From contig JAKBVZ010000016.1 in assembly GCA_021841005.1 (NCBI GenBank), positions 1 through 40,310 on the forward strand: 40,310 nucleotides of DNA. The letters run 5' to 3'. This document shows, piece by piece, positions 32,377-40,310 of this stretch. The stretch comes from Actinomycetes bacterium (GTDB lineage Bacteria; Actinomycetota; Acidimicrobiia; Acidimicrobiales; JAMCPL01). Made by a program: the position numbers and the translations under genes. Position 1 is the first letter of the stretch. Every line of letters starts with the position of its first letter. The notes beneath the pieces were generated by a model, which had not been told where the DNA came from, did not search any database, and worked only from the letters and a program-made list of their open reading frames with translations.

Positions 32377-33003
32377 ATGAAATTGGCTAGGCATGACGTG
32401 GAGGCAGGGGGTGGGTTTCGCCTGGAAGGTCGGCGTGTACTGTTGAGGCAGCTGGAAGTACGCGATTTCGAGGCATGGAGGGAATCCCGTTCGAGGTGCA
32501 GGGAGTGGTTGAGGCCATGGGAGCCGAGGCCTGCCGGTGCCGGCATGGCGGCAGAAGATTGGACAAGTTTCCAGGCGCGCCTGTCTTCACGGGAGAGGGA
32601 GAGGCAGCTGGGATCAGGATATGGCTTCGGATCTTTTATCGGGGATGTCTTTGCTGGCGAGGTCACCATATCATCCATCCAGAGGGGGCCATTTCAGAGT
32701 GCATATATCGGCTACTGGGTCGATCAGAGATTCGCAGGTCAGGGCATAGCGCCAGAAGCGACCTGCCTCGTGATGCGCTTCGCTTTCGAGGTGCTCGGTT
32801 TGCACAGGATCGAGATAGCGATCGTTCCGCGTAACGGAGCGAGCAGGAGAGTGGCTGAAAAATTGGGCTTGAGGATAGAGGGCATAGCAGAGCGTTTTCT
32901 CGAGATCAATGGAGTATGGGAGGATCATGTGCGTTATGCAATGACTGTCGAGGAATGGGTGCAGTCGGGACTTCTGATGAGCAAGTGGCTTCCGGATCAA
33001 TGA
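32377..33003 (+). CDS. GNAT acetyltransferase, RimJ/RimL type
   Basis: A 208-residue N-acetyltransferase. The start is ATG at 32377 with AGGTAGGGA upstream. Conserved features are GRRVLLRQLEVRDFEAW, GEVTISSIQRGPFQSAYIGY, the acetyl-CoA loop QRFAGQGIAPEA, and the C-terminal LGLHRIEIAIVPRNGASRRV with AEKLGLRIEGIAERFL. RimJ/RimL relatives acetylate protein N-termini or small amines. Its TGA overlaps the bioA ATG (ATGA), so it is the first gene of the biotin operon, which is not a usual partner. The substrate is unknown. Confidence 0.9.
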   Translation: MKLARHDVEAGGGFRLEGRRVLLRQLEVRDFEAWRESRSRCREWLRPWEPRPAGAGMAAEDWTSFQARLSSRERERQLGSGYGFGSFIGDVFAGEVTISSIQRGPFQSAYIGYWVDQRFAGQGIAPEATCLVMRFAFEVLGLHRIEIAIVPRNGASRRVAEKLGLRIEGIAERFLEINGVWEDHVRYAMTVEEWVQSGLLMSKWLPDQ

Positions 33004-34331
33004 ACTCCGGGGAACAACCCATAGCGATTGATACCGAACCACGAGCTATCGATTGGATAGATCGTGATTCCAGCCTGGTCTGGCATGGCTTTACGCAAAT
33101 GGCAACTTACCGGGAGAATTACCCAGTCATGGTGGATATGGCTGAAGGGCGTGAGCTGATCGATGTGGATGGTCACAAGTACATTGATGCAATATCATCA
33201 CTGTGGGTGAATACGCTAGGACATCGCGTCAAGGAACTTGATGATGCGCTGGTGGAACAGTTGGGCAAGGTGGCGCACGCTACCATGCTGGGAAACGGCA
33301 GCACTGTGGTGGTGCAACTTGCAGAAGCGCTGTCTCGTGTAGTTCCGGTGGATGGACCTCATTTCCTCTTTGCTTCCGATGGGGCGAGCGCTGTGGAGCA
33401 AGCCTTGAAGATTGCTTTCCAGTACTACGTCAACAGGGGTGAAAGAGGTAGGCAGAGGTTTCTTGCCTTAGGTGATGCTTACCACGGCGATACCGTTGGT
33501 GCTATGTCGTTGGGCGATTCCGGTTTCGAGAGTGCCATTTTCGATCCCCTACGGTTTGCAACTTTGCGTACACCAGGATACGGAGATCCTGGGTGGCTCG
33601 ATCAGGCTCTCTTGATGCTGGATGCCCATGCGAACGACATATGCTGCGCTGTGGTGGAGCCACTGGTCCAAGGTGCGTCAGGCATGATGATCGCCAGACC
33701 GGAGGATGTATTGTCGTTCAGGGAGGCATGTGCCGGAGCGGGAGTTCTCTTCGTGGCCGATGAGGTTGCCACGGGGTTTGGTCGGACGGGCGCCATGTTT
33801 GCATCGGAGATCTGTGGCATCCAGCCGGACATCCTGTGTATCGGGAAAGGCCTTACCGGGGGGTACCTGCCCATGTCGGCAACCGTGGTGACGGAACCGG
33901 TCTATGCGGAGTTCCTTGGCGCCGATCTCGGGCCCCGGACCTTCTATCATGGACATTCCTATGGTGGTAACGCACTCTGTGCCGCTGTGGCGCTGAAGCA
34001 TCTGGAGCTGATGGAGAACTGGAAGGTGCTGGACAATGTCGCTGCCAGGACGGCGCAGTTGAGTGAATTGCTCGATCAGCATGTAGCCGGCCACAGAGCG
34101 GTAAAGGAAATACGCCACCAGGGGCTGATGGCTGGGATAGAGCTGGATTCGCCGGGTCGTGATCACCGGTGGGGTCGCAAAGTGTGCGGCAATGCCGTGA
34201 AGCGAGGCGTCCTTCTGCGTCCTTTGGGTGACGTGGTCGTGCTGGTGCTGCCGCTCACTATTACAGAAGAGGAGGTTGGCAAGGTGATTAGCGTACTGGC
34301 TGACTCGCTGGATGTCCTCATGGATGCGTGA
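33000..34331 (+). CDS. bioA: Adenosylmethionine-8-amino-7-oxononanoate aminotransferase
   Basis: A 443-residue PLP-dependent class III aminotransferase that makes 7,8-diaminopelargonate (DAPA) using S-adenosylmethionine as amino donor. ATG at 33000 overlaps the GNAT stop. Signatures: SSLVWHGFTQMATYRENYP (a BioA-type N-terminus), DGHKYIDAISSLWVNTLGH, GDAYHGDTVGAMSLGD, the PLP-binding LFVADEVATGFGRTGAMFA, and the Schiff-base lysine in ILCIGKGLTGGYLP. Followed by bioF and bioD, completing the late pathway except bioB, which is not in this window. Confidence 0.95.
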   Translation: MNSGEQPIAIDTEPRAIDWIDRDSSLVWHGFTQMATYRENYPVMVDMAEGRELIDVDGHKYIDAISSLWVNTLGHRVKELDDALVEQLGKVAHATMLGNGSTVVVQLAEALSRVVPVDGPHFLFASDGASAVEQALKIAFQYYVNRGERGRQRFLALGDAYHGDTVGAMSLGDSGFESAIFDPLRFATLRTPGYGDPGWLDQALLMLDAHANDICCAVVEPLVQGASGMMIARPEDVLSFREACAGAGVLFVADEVATGFGRTGAMFASEICGIQPDILCIGKGLTGGYLPMSATVVTEPVYAEFLGADLGPRTFYHGHSYGGNALCAAVALKHLELMENWKVLDNVAARTAQLSELLDQHVAGHRAVKEIRHQGLMAGIELDSPGRDHRWGRKVCGNAVKRGVLLRPLGDVVVLVLPLTITEEEVGKVISVLADSLDVLMDA

Positions 34332-34388
34332 TGGAGCCCGAGTGCGTATGGCAATCGGCCTGTTGCTGACTCCGTACGGTCTTGGTAC

Positions 34389-35582
34389 GTGGATGTCCCG
34401 GCGAGTGATCTGGTGAGGGATTTGGGGATGGATGGTGGCTGGAGCTACCGCACAGACCAGCGTCTCTCGGAGATAGACGGCGCAGGGCGCAGGCGCACTC
34501 CACGTGTGTTCGATGCCACAGGGCAGGTGGGTGAGCTGGAGGGGCACGAGGACGTTGTATGCGCCTTTGCCTCGAATGATTATCTTGGCTTGAGCCATCA
34601 CAAGGCTGTTGTAGAGGCAGCCAGGGAAGCGGCAAACCGCTTTGGAGTGGGTTCAGGCGCTTCCAGGTTGATCACCGGAAGCAGGGCCGTCCATAGAGCG
34701 CTGGAGGAAGAGGTCGCCGCATGGAAGGGTACCGAGAGGTCGATGCTCTTCCCGACAGGATACCAGGCCAACCTGGGTGTACTGAGCACTTTTGGCGAGG
34801 CGGATGTGCTTATCTGCTCCGATGAGCTGAACCATGCTTCGATAATCGACGGCTGCCGGCTTTCGCGCTCATCGGTGGCGGTATACCCGCATAGAGATAT
34901 GCAGCGCTTGGAGGCGCTCCTTGCGAGTCACCAGGGAAGGTCATTGGTGGTGACCGATCTTGTCTTCTCGATGGATGGGCACTTTGCGCCACTGGAGGAG
35001 ATCGCCTGCTTGTGCAGGCGCTACGGTGCTTTGCTGGTCTTGGATGAAGCGCACTACGTCTTAGGACCTGACCCGGCGCCATTGCTTGATGGGATACAGG
35101 TTATGAGGGTGAGCACGCTGTCGAAGACTCTCGGATCGCAGGGCGGTGTGGTTGCGGGGCCGTCGAGCTTGGTCGAGCTGTTGGAGAATGTAGCCCGTTC
35201 CTATATCTTTTCCACCGCACTGGCTCCGCCCTTGGTGGCAGGCGCCCTTGAAGCTTTACGTGTCCTGAGATCACCGGAAGGAGACAGGTTGCGAGGTATG
35301 CTTGCAGGCAATGTAGAGGCTCTAGTACCTTCCGGTCGGGATGGTGATGGTCGCATAGCCCAGGATCAGACCCAAATAGTTCCGGTAATCGTGGGATCTG
35401 AAGCGGATGCGATGGAGGCGTCATCGACACTCCTTTCCATGGGCATGTGGGTACCTGCCATAAGACCACCGACCGTTCCTCCTGGCACATCGCGGCTCAG
35501 GATCTCCCTGTCGGCAGACCACACTCGTGATCAGGTAGGCATGCTGCGCAACGCATTGGAGAAGATGGGCTTGGGTCTTTGA
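34389..35582 (+). CDS. bioF: 8-amino-7-oxononanoate synthase
   Basis: A 397-residue PLP enzyme of the alpha-oxoamine synthase family that condenses pimeloyl-ACP/CoA with alanine. Motifs are FASNDYLGLSHHKAVVEAA, GVGSGASRLITGSRAVH, LFPTGYQANLGVLS, the PLP-aspartate and histidine region VLDEAHYVLG, and the lysine in STLSKTLGSQGG. GTG at 34389 is the chosen start, 57 bp after bioA, without a strong ribosome site. The family resemblance begins about 20 residues in, so a slightly later start is possible. Product specificity is supported by the neighbouring bioA and bioD. Confidence 0.93.
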   Translation: MDVPASDLVRDLGMDGGWSYRTDQRLSEIDGAGRRRTPRVFDATGQVGELEGHEDVVCAFASNDYLGLSHHKAVVEAAREAANRFGVGSGASRLITGSRAVHRALEEEVAAWKGTERSMLFPTGYQANLGVLSTFGEADVLICSDELNHASIIDGCRLSRSSVAVYPHRDMQRLEALLASHQGRSLVVTDLVFSMDGHFAPLEEIACLCRRYGALLVLDEAHYVLGPDPAPLLDGIQVMRVSTLSKTLGSQGGVVAGPSSLVELLENVARSYIFSTALAPPLVAGALEALRVLRSPEGDRLRGMLAGNVEALVPSGRDGDGRIAQDQTQIVPVIVGSEADAMEASSTLLSMGMWVPAIRPPTVPPGTSRLRISLSADHTRDQVGMLRNALEKMGLGL

Positions 35583-35614
35583 ACCGGCTGTATGCGGATA
35601 CGGAGACATGGGTC

Positions 35615-35641
35615 CATGACACACATGACACACATGACACA
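35615..35641. repeat. 9-bp tandem repeat between bioF and bioD
   Basis: Three perfect copies of CATGACACA followed by a degenerate fourth (CATGGCGCA) in the 101-bp gap between the bioF stop and the bioD start. Confidence 0.9.
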
Positions 35642-35683
35642 CATGGCGCAGTGCAGATGTTTCTGTGCTAAGTTGCATCATCA

Positions 35684-36376
35684 ATGGTCATCTCCCAGCG
35701 TCCAAAGAAAGTTGTGCTGATCGTCGGTACGGATACGGAGGTCGGTAAGACCTGGATTGCTCATAAGCTTCTGGATATATGGCGAGAACTAGGCATTTCT
35801 GTCTCTGCAAGGAAACCAGCCCAATCATTTTGCAAAGGATCATGGCCAACTGATGCCGATGTCCTAGCTGCAGCGAGCGGCGAATTGCCTGAAGATGTAT
35901 GTCCGAAAAGTTACTGGTACCCCTTGGAGATGGCACCGCCTATGGCTGCCGAAGCGCTGGGGCTCGAGCCACCTACGCTGGCCGGACTTGTTTCATCGGC
36001 CAGTTGGCCCTCGGATGTCAATGTGGGCCTTGTCGAATCTGCAGGGGGCGTACGTTCCCCGCAGGCAGTGGATGGAGACGCCGTCGATCTTGCTCGCATG
36101 CTGCAACCTCAAGGAATAGTGCTTGTAAGCCATGCCGGCCTGGGCTGTATCAATTCTGTGAGATTATCCCATGATGCAATTGCCGGCATTTCCGTGGAGG
36201 GCGGCGAGGAGATACCGATCTTCACCGTCTTGAATCGTTTCGAGACGGGCAATGATCTCCATCGCCGCAACCTGGAGTGGTTGCGTGAGCGCTACGCGAT
36301 TCAAGTGCGCACAGGGCTCCTGGATGACATCGTTGCACTTGGGCACGAACTCGTTGCCGATGTAACTTCCGGCTGA
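35684..36376 (+). CDS. bioD: Dethiobiotin synthetase
   Basis: A 230-residue ATP-dependent synthetase that closes the ureido ring of dethiobiotin. P-loop GTDTEVGKT lies near residue 16. It is followed by the substrate region ARKPAQSFCKGSW, PPMAAEALG, NVGLVESAGGVRSPQAVDGD and VLVSHAGLGCINSVRLSHDA, all as in BioD. No clear Shine-Dalgarno site precedes the ATG, and a repeat-bearing gap separates it from bioF, so it may have its own promoter. The family often has VKPVQTG where this protein has ARKPAQS. Confidence 0.93.
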   Translation: MVISQRPKKVVLIVGTDTEVGKTWIAHKLLDIWRELGISVSARKPAQSFCKGSWPTDADVLAAASGELPEDVCPKSYWYPLEMAPPMAAEALGLEPPTLAGLVSSASWPSDVNVGLVESAGGVRSPQAVDGDAVDLARMLQPQGIVLVSHAGLGCINSVRLSHDAIAGISVEGGEEIPIFTVLNRFETGNDLHRRNLEWLRERYAIQVRTGLLDDIVALGHELVADVTSG

Positions 36377-36589
36377 TCTGGTCTTCCTTTTCTTTGTGGC
36401 GTCGCGCTCAATGCCCGTCCATATTCCTTCTCCCTTCTCCCTGATTGCTGGATTGCATTATCGCGGCACGCTTTGTGCTGCCTATCACATGTTGACGGGC
36501 GGCTAGCATAGTCATTAGAGAGTTGTGACGCGGTGGTCGGAACCCGCCTTGTTGGGTGACGGTACGCGTGGATTAGGAGATGGTTGATA
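36377..36589. other. Intergenic region upstream of kgd
   Basis: 213 bp without a gene. TTGACG at 36492-36497 is a good -35 box, but the matching -10 (TTAGAG at 17-nt spacing) is weak. A small imperfect hairpin near 36463-36482 could terminate bioD but lacks a T tract. AGGAGA (36575-36580) is the kgd ribosome site. Confidence 0.4.
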
Positions 36590-39500
36590 GTGGAATATGG
36601 AAATGGCTATAGTGGCGGTGGTCACGCCGGCGGCAAAGGCATCGGCGGCAATGGTGATGGCCGTAGCCGTAGCAATGCAGGCGCTGATGGCGACAGCGGT
36701 ACAGCTACTGCCTTAGGAGCGTTTGGGCCCAACACGTGGCTTATCGATGATATGTACGAGGAGTACCGGGCCAACCCGGAATCGGTTTCCGAAAGTTGGC
36801 GTGAATTCTTTGCCGATTATGACAAGCGCTCACTTGGCTCCGGCGTTGGAGTTGGAACTGGTGGTCCTGGGACTGGAACCGTCTCCGGCGTTGCGACTAG
36901 CCCTAGCCCTAGCCCTGCCGCCTCTACGCTTCCTTTGGTACAGCCGGAGGGGGTGCATTACGAGCAACTCCGTGGTGCAGGAGCTCTGATAGCGAGGAAC
37001 ATGGAGGCTTCCCTCAAGGTACCTACGGCGACATCTGTAAGGCATGTCCCGGCAAAGTTGCTGGAGATGGAGAGGGCGGTTATCAACCGCCACCTGTCGA
37101 CCTCTACGGGCGCCAAGGTCAGCTTCACTCATATAGTTGCTTACGCCATAGTCAAGGGACTGATGGCGATACCTGCAATGCGATCAGTCTATGAAAATGT
37201 CTTCGGTTCCGGCAACTTTTCCACCGTTGGCAGTGTTACCGGCAAAGCAGGCGTTCTAGATACAGGTATAGATACAGACATAGGCGGCGCTGGGGGTGCA
37301 GGCGCTTTTGGTGCTGCGAGAGTGGCCTATCACGATCATGTCAATTTGGGTATTGCGATAGATATGAAAAAAGCCGGGGGCAAGCGTACCCTGGTGGTGC
37401 CGGTGATCAGGAATGCGGACACCCTAGGTTTTAAGGGCTTCCTGCTCGCTTACGAGGAGTTTATCCGCAGGGCGAGCGGGGGAAAACTGACGGTGAATGA
37501 CTTCCAGGGGGCGACTGCAACTATCACCAATCCGGGCACTCTCGGGACAGCGCAGTCCGTTCCACGGCTGATGCAGGGTCAGAGCGTGATCGTAGGAGTA
37601 GGGTCCATAGGGTATCCGGCGGAGTTCCAGGGAGCCGATCCAAGAGTGCTGGCGGAGATGGGGGTAAGCAAGACCATTACCCTCACCTCCACCTACGACC
37701 ACAGGGTCATCCAAGGTGCAGAGTCAGGAATATTCCTCGGCTATGTATCGGAATGCCTTATGGGTGAGCACGATTTCTACGAGGATATATTCTCGCAGAT
37801 GGATATTCCTGACCACCCCATGAAGTGGGAGAGGGATCATCACAGTCCAAACGACCTGTACGAACTGTTGAGCAAGCAGGTGCAGGTACAGCGCATGATC
37901 AACATGTACCGGGTAAGGGGCCATCTGATTGCCGACCTAGACCCGCTTGTCGTAGAGCCTCCTCCTATGCACACCGAGCTGGATCCTGCTTCCTACGGCA
38001 TAACCCTGTTTGACTACGACCGGGAATTTGCCGTGGATAGCGTGGCAGGTCACGATCGGATGAGGTTGGGTGAGGCGCTGGATCTACTCAGAAGTGCATA
38101 TTGCTCCACGCTGGCGGTGGAGTTTACCCATATCCAGGATCCTGAACAGAAAAAATGGATGCAACTCCATATGGAATCACCGAAGGAGCCGTTGACGTCT
38201 GAAGAGAAGTACCATATACTCGGACGGCTCAATGCAGCCGAGGCGTTCGAGCACTTCTTGCATACGCGATACGTGGGGCAGAAGCGGTTCGGGCTGGAAG
38301 GAGCGGAATCGGCAATCGTAGTGCTCGATTACATCATGGATCGGGCCGCTGATGCCGGTATAGATGCGGTGGTGCTAGGAATGGCTCACCGTGGCCGCCT
38401 CAACGTTCTTGCTAATATTGTGGGTATGTCGTTGACTGATATATTTCAGGATTTCGAGGGAATCGTAGACCCTGATTCTGTGCAGGGTAGTGGTGACGTT
38501 CGCTACCACAATGGTGCAAGGGGGGTCTTTACCGCTCGTTCAGGGAGGCGGCTTCCTGTAACCATGGCGTCCAACCCTTCTCATCTGGAGGCGGTGGACC
38601 CGGTGGTGGAGGGGATGGCGCGGGCGATCCAGGACCGCCTAGGAAAGAGCGGCATGGGAGCAGGGGGGACTATGGCGATGCTGGTGCATGGCGATGCCGC
38701 CTTTGCCGGTCAGGGTGTCGTTGCCGAGACGCTGGAGATGTCCCAACTGCCTGGTTACTTTACAGGCGGTACGATCCATCTGGTAATCAACAACCAGCTC
38801 GGGTTCACCACTGCTCCCCAGTCAGCTCGTTCTTCGGTGTATTCGACAGATGTCGCGAAAGTGGTGCAGGCGCCTATCTTCCATGTGAACGGGGACGACC
38901 CCGAGGCTTGCGCTAGGGCGGCTATGCTCGCGTTTGCCTTCAGGGAGGAGTTTCACAAGGATGTCGTCATCGATATGGTCTGTTACAGGCGGCATGGGCA
39001 CAATGAGGGTGACGATCCGAGTTACACCCAGCCTCGTATGTACAAGGCCATTGACCAGCGAAGATCGGTCAGGAAACTGTACGCAGAGAGACTGGTGCAT
39101 CGGGGAGACGTGACGCTGGAAAAGGCGGAGGAGTTGCTTGCAGATTTCCACGACAGGTACCAGCGGGCGCTGGATGAGGTAAGAGCGCTTGCCGGCAGCG
39201 GTACTGTATCGCAGGATGCTGTGTTGCCAATTGCGGGTGACGATGTCGTGCCTGGTAAGTCTGGCAACGATACTCCTTCGGGTGCACTGGATGCTCCTGG
39301 AGTCACCGGTTCGCATGGATCGGCAGGGATCTCGGTGGACAGGGCATTGGTGGAGTCGATCGTAAGGGCCACCATGACCGTACCGGAGGGATTCACGGTG
39401 CATCCCAAATTAGTACGGCTGTTCCAGAGACGTGAGAAGATGCTGAGTGACGGCGTGATCGACTGGGTGGCAAGCGAGGCATTGGCTTTCGGGACTCTGT

Positions 39501-40310
39501 TGGCAGAGGGGCGAGATGTGCGTCTATGCGGTCAGGATACCCGCAGAGGTACGTTCAGCCAGCGCCATGCTGTCCTGGTCGATTATGAGACCGGTGCCGA
39601 ATGGATCCCGCTTGCCCATCTGGGTGACATGATGCGTGCATCTGGGCGGCACGGTGGAAACGACGAGGTGGTAGGGAGGTTACATGCCTACGATTCGCTG
39701 CTTTCCGAGTATGCGGCGCTTGGCTTTGAGTACGGGTACTCGGTGGAGGCCCCTGAGTCGTTCGTGGCATGGGAGGCTCAATTTGGCGACTTTGGCAACG
39801 GCGGCCAAGTGATGATAGACAACTTCATAGTGGCTGCCTGGGAGAAATGGAACCAGCAGTCCGGACTTGTAATGCTCTTACCTCATGGGTACGAGGGTCA
39901 AGGCCCCGAACATTCTTCTGCAAGGATGGAACGCTTCCTTACACTATGCGCAAACAACAATATCCGGGTGGCTCAACCGACAACTGGCGCCCAGTATTTT
40001 CATCTTCTAAGGTCCTCAGTGTACTCGTGTCCGAGGACTCCACTAGTGGTGTTCACCCCCAAATCTCTATTGCGGGCGGAACAGGTTCATTCGACTGTGG
40101 AGGATGTTCTGGGTGGGAGCTTTGAAACAGTGCTCGACGATCCTTTGTGCCGTGGACAGGTGGTCGGGATGCATCGATCCGGGACACAGCCGGCAGGAAT
40201 GCCCGTACCTGACCTGGTCGACCCGGAAAGGATACGTAGGGGGGAGTCTGTGCACGGGCTGCGGCATAGTGGCCGCAGCGGATTACTGGATCCTGGCGAG
40301 ATACGTAGGG
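36590..40310 (+). CDS. kgd: Multifunctional 2-oxoglutarate decarboxylase/dehydrogenase Kgd (3' end outside window)
   Basis: An open frame of 1240 codons without a stop; about 120 residues are missing at the C-terminus. GTG at 36590 has AGGAG at suitable distance. After a Gly-rich 45-residue extension comes FGPNTWLIDDMYEEYRANPE (E1 N-terminal segment). An E2-type acyltransferase domain follows, with the catalytic YDHRVIQG (His about 371). Next is the ThDP-dependent E1 part: YRVRGHLIADLDPL, GMAHRGRLNVL, HGDAAFAGQG (about 700), YRRHGHNEGDDPSYTQP and LLPHGYEGQGPEHSSAR. This is the actinobacterial SucA/Kgd fusion working in the TCA cycle. Oddities are SPSPSP in the linker, a Gly/Ala-rich insert of about 35 residues in the acyltransferase domain, and a palindromic insertion (GLRHSGRSG, about residues 1223-1231) in a late loop. 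Confidence 0.95.
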   Translation, partial: MEYGNGYSGGGHAGGKGIGGNGDGRSRSNAGADGDSGTATALGAFGPNTWLIDDMYEEYRANPESVSESWREFFADYDKRSLGSGVGVGTGGPGTGTVSGVATSPSPSPAASTLPLVQPEGVHYEQLRGAGALIARNMEASLKVPTATSVRHVPAKLLEMERAVINRHLSTSTGAKVSFTHIVAYAIVKGLMAIPAMRSVYENVFGSGNFSTVGSVTGKAGVLDTGIDTDIGGAGGAGAFGAARVAYHDHVNLGIAIDMKKAGGKRTLVVPVIRNADTLGFKGFLLAYEEFIRRASGGKLTVNDFQGATATITNPGTLGTAQSVPRLMQGQSVIVGVGSIGYPAEFQGADPRVLAEMGVSKTITLTSTYDHRVIQGAESGIFLGYVSECLMGEHDFYEDIFSQMDIPDHPMKWERDHHSPNDLYELLSKQVQVQRMINMYRVRGHLIADLDPLVVEPPPMHTELDPASYGITLFDYDREFAVDSVAGHDRMRLGEALDLLRSAYCSTLAVEFTHIQDPEQKKWMQLHMESPKEPLTSEEKYHILGRLNAAEAFEHFLHTRYVGQKRFGLEGAESAIVVLDYIMDRAADAGIDAVVLGMAHRGRLNVLANIVGMSLTDIFQDFEGIVDPDSVQGSGDVRYHNGARGVFTARSGRRLPVTMASNPSHLEAVDPVVEGMARAIQDRLGKSGMGAGGTMAMLVHGDAAFAGQGVVAETLEMSQLPGYFTGGTIHLVINNQLGFTTAPQSARSSVYSTDVAKVVQAPIFHVNGDDPEACARAAMLAFAFREEFHKDVVIDMVCYRRHGHNEGDDPSYTQPRMYKAIDQRRSVRKLYAERLVHRGDVTLEKAEELLADFHDRYQRALDEVRALAGSGTVSQDAVLPIAGDDVVPGKSGNDTPSGALDAPGVTGSHGSAGISVDRALVESIVRATMTVPEGFTVHPKLVRLFQRREKMLSDGVIDWVASEALAFGTLLAEGRDVRLCGQDTRRGTFSQRHAVLVDYETGAEWIPLAHLGDMMRASGRHGGNDEVVGRLHAYDSLLSEYAALGFEYGYSVEAPESFVAWEAQFGDFGNGGQVMIDNFIVAAWEKWNQQSGLVMLLPHGYEGQGPEHSSARMERFLTLCANNNIRVAQPTTGAQYFHLLRSSVYSCPRTPLVVFTPKSLLRAEQVHSTVEDVLGGSFETVLDDPLCRGQVVGMHRSGTQPAGMPVPDLVDPERIRRGESVHGLRHSGRSGLLDPGEIRR
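36899..36916 (+). repeat. (AGCCCT)3 hexamer repeat in kgd linker
   Basis: Three perfect hexamers encode Ser-Pro repeats in the linker between the N-terminal segment and the acyltransferase domain. Confidence 0.85.
37259..37282 (+). repeat. 12-bp tandem duplication in kgd
   Basis: GATACAGGTATA is followed by GATACAGACATA, encoding DTGI-DTDI. It lies in the Gly/Ala-rich insertion just before the conserved AYHDHVNLGIAIDM strand of the acyltransferase domain. Confidence 0.75.
40254..40282 (+). repeat. Palindromic element inserted in frame (copy 2, kgd)
   Basis: 29 bp identical to 11853-11881, with the same 8-bp arms (40258-40265, 40272-40279) and the same reading frame (GLRHSGRSG). It lies in a loop between the E1 strand FETVLDDP and the expected next conserved block. 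The 11-bp sequence GATACGTAGGG flanks it at 40231-40241 and 40300-40310. Confidence 0.8.

Noticed and set aside
33678-34601. Minus-strand 307-codon frame opposite bioA and bioF
   Set aside because: Antisense to two conserved biotin genes, spans their junction, and has no recognisable domain.
35615-35650. Possible CRISPR or iteron array
   Set aside because: Nine-bp units without spacers and only three copies; no cas or replication genes nearby.
1-40310. tRNA or rRNA genes
   Set aside because: No cloverleaf-like or ribosomal sequence was recognised anywhere in the window on reading.

Overview
The window comes from an actinobacterium. The gene order mfd / foldase-type lipoprotein / eno / ftsB-divIC / DUF501 / ppx is a classic actinobacterial arrangement. 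The GT2 membrane glycosyltransferase followed by a DUF5719 protein and the fused acyltransferase/E1 2-oxoglutarate decarboxylase (Kgd) point the same way. GC content looks moderate and codons such as ATA and AGG are common, unlike Streptomyces or Mycobacterium. I infer a deep-branching class such as Acidimicrobiia, but cannot place it more exactly.

Layout. 1-343: the 5' part of an ISL3-type transposase gene (minus strand, runs off the edge). 400-6113: a minus-strand operon for an acyl-CoA carboxylase (carboxyltransferase, then biotin carboxylase/biotin carrier, then an AtuA/DUF1446 protein). 6341-6709: a small unknown protein with a consensus promoter and a repeat-rich leader of about 190 nt. 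7207-12106: GT2 membrane glycosyltransferase plus DUF5719 protein. 12222-17563 (minus): a DrrAB-like fused ABC exporter, a large polytopic membrane protein and a CPBP protease. 17747-19906: FtsH. 20011-23634 (minus): Mfd. 23811-28488: lipoprotein foldase, enolase, FtsB-like protein, DUF501 and Ppx/GppA. 28580-32256 (minus): a surface-glycan cluster (GT2, methyltransferase-GT2 fusion, CmcI-like enzyme). 32377-36376: GNAT acetyltransferase, bioA, bioF and bioD. 36590 to the end: kgd, truncated by the window.

The most unusual feature is a palindromic element lying in the same reading frame inside two unrelated proteins. A 29-bp sequence with an 8-bp perfect inverted repeat occurs identically inside the DUF5719 gene (11853-11881) and near the 3' end of kgd (40254-40282). 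It encodes GLRHSGRSG in both, and weaker similarity continues downstream. This resembles in principle the protein-embedded palindromic elements known from Rickettsia, but I do not recognise the sequence.

A second theme is the number of short in-frame tandem repeats (6, 12, 15, 18, 21 and 72 bp, all multiples of three) inside otherwise conserved proteins: AtuA, GT2, ABC exporter, FtsH, Mfd, FtsB, DUF501, Ppx and Kgd. Intergenic repeats with 14- and 9-bp units also occur. The genome appears to tolerate or generate slippage expansions in protein linkers.
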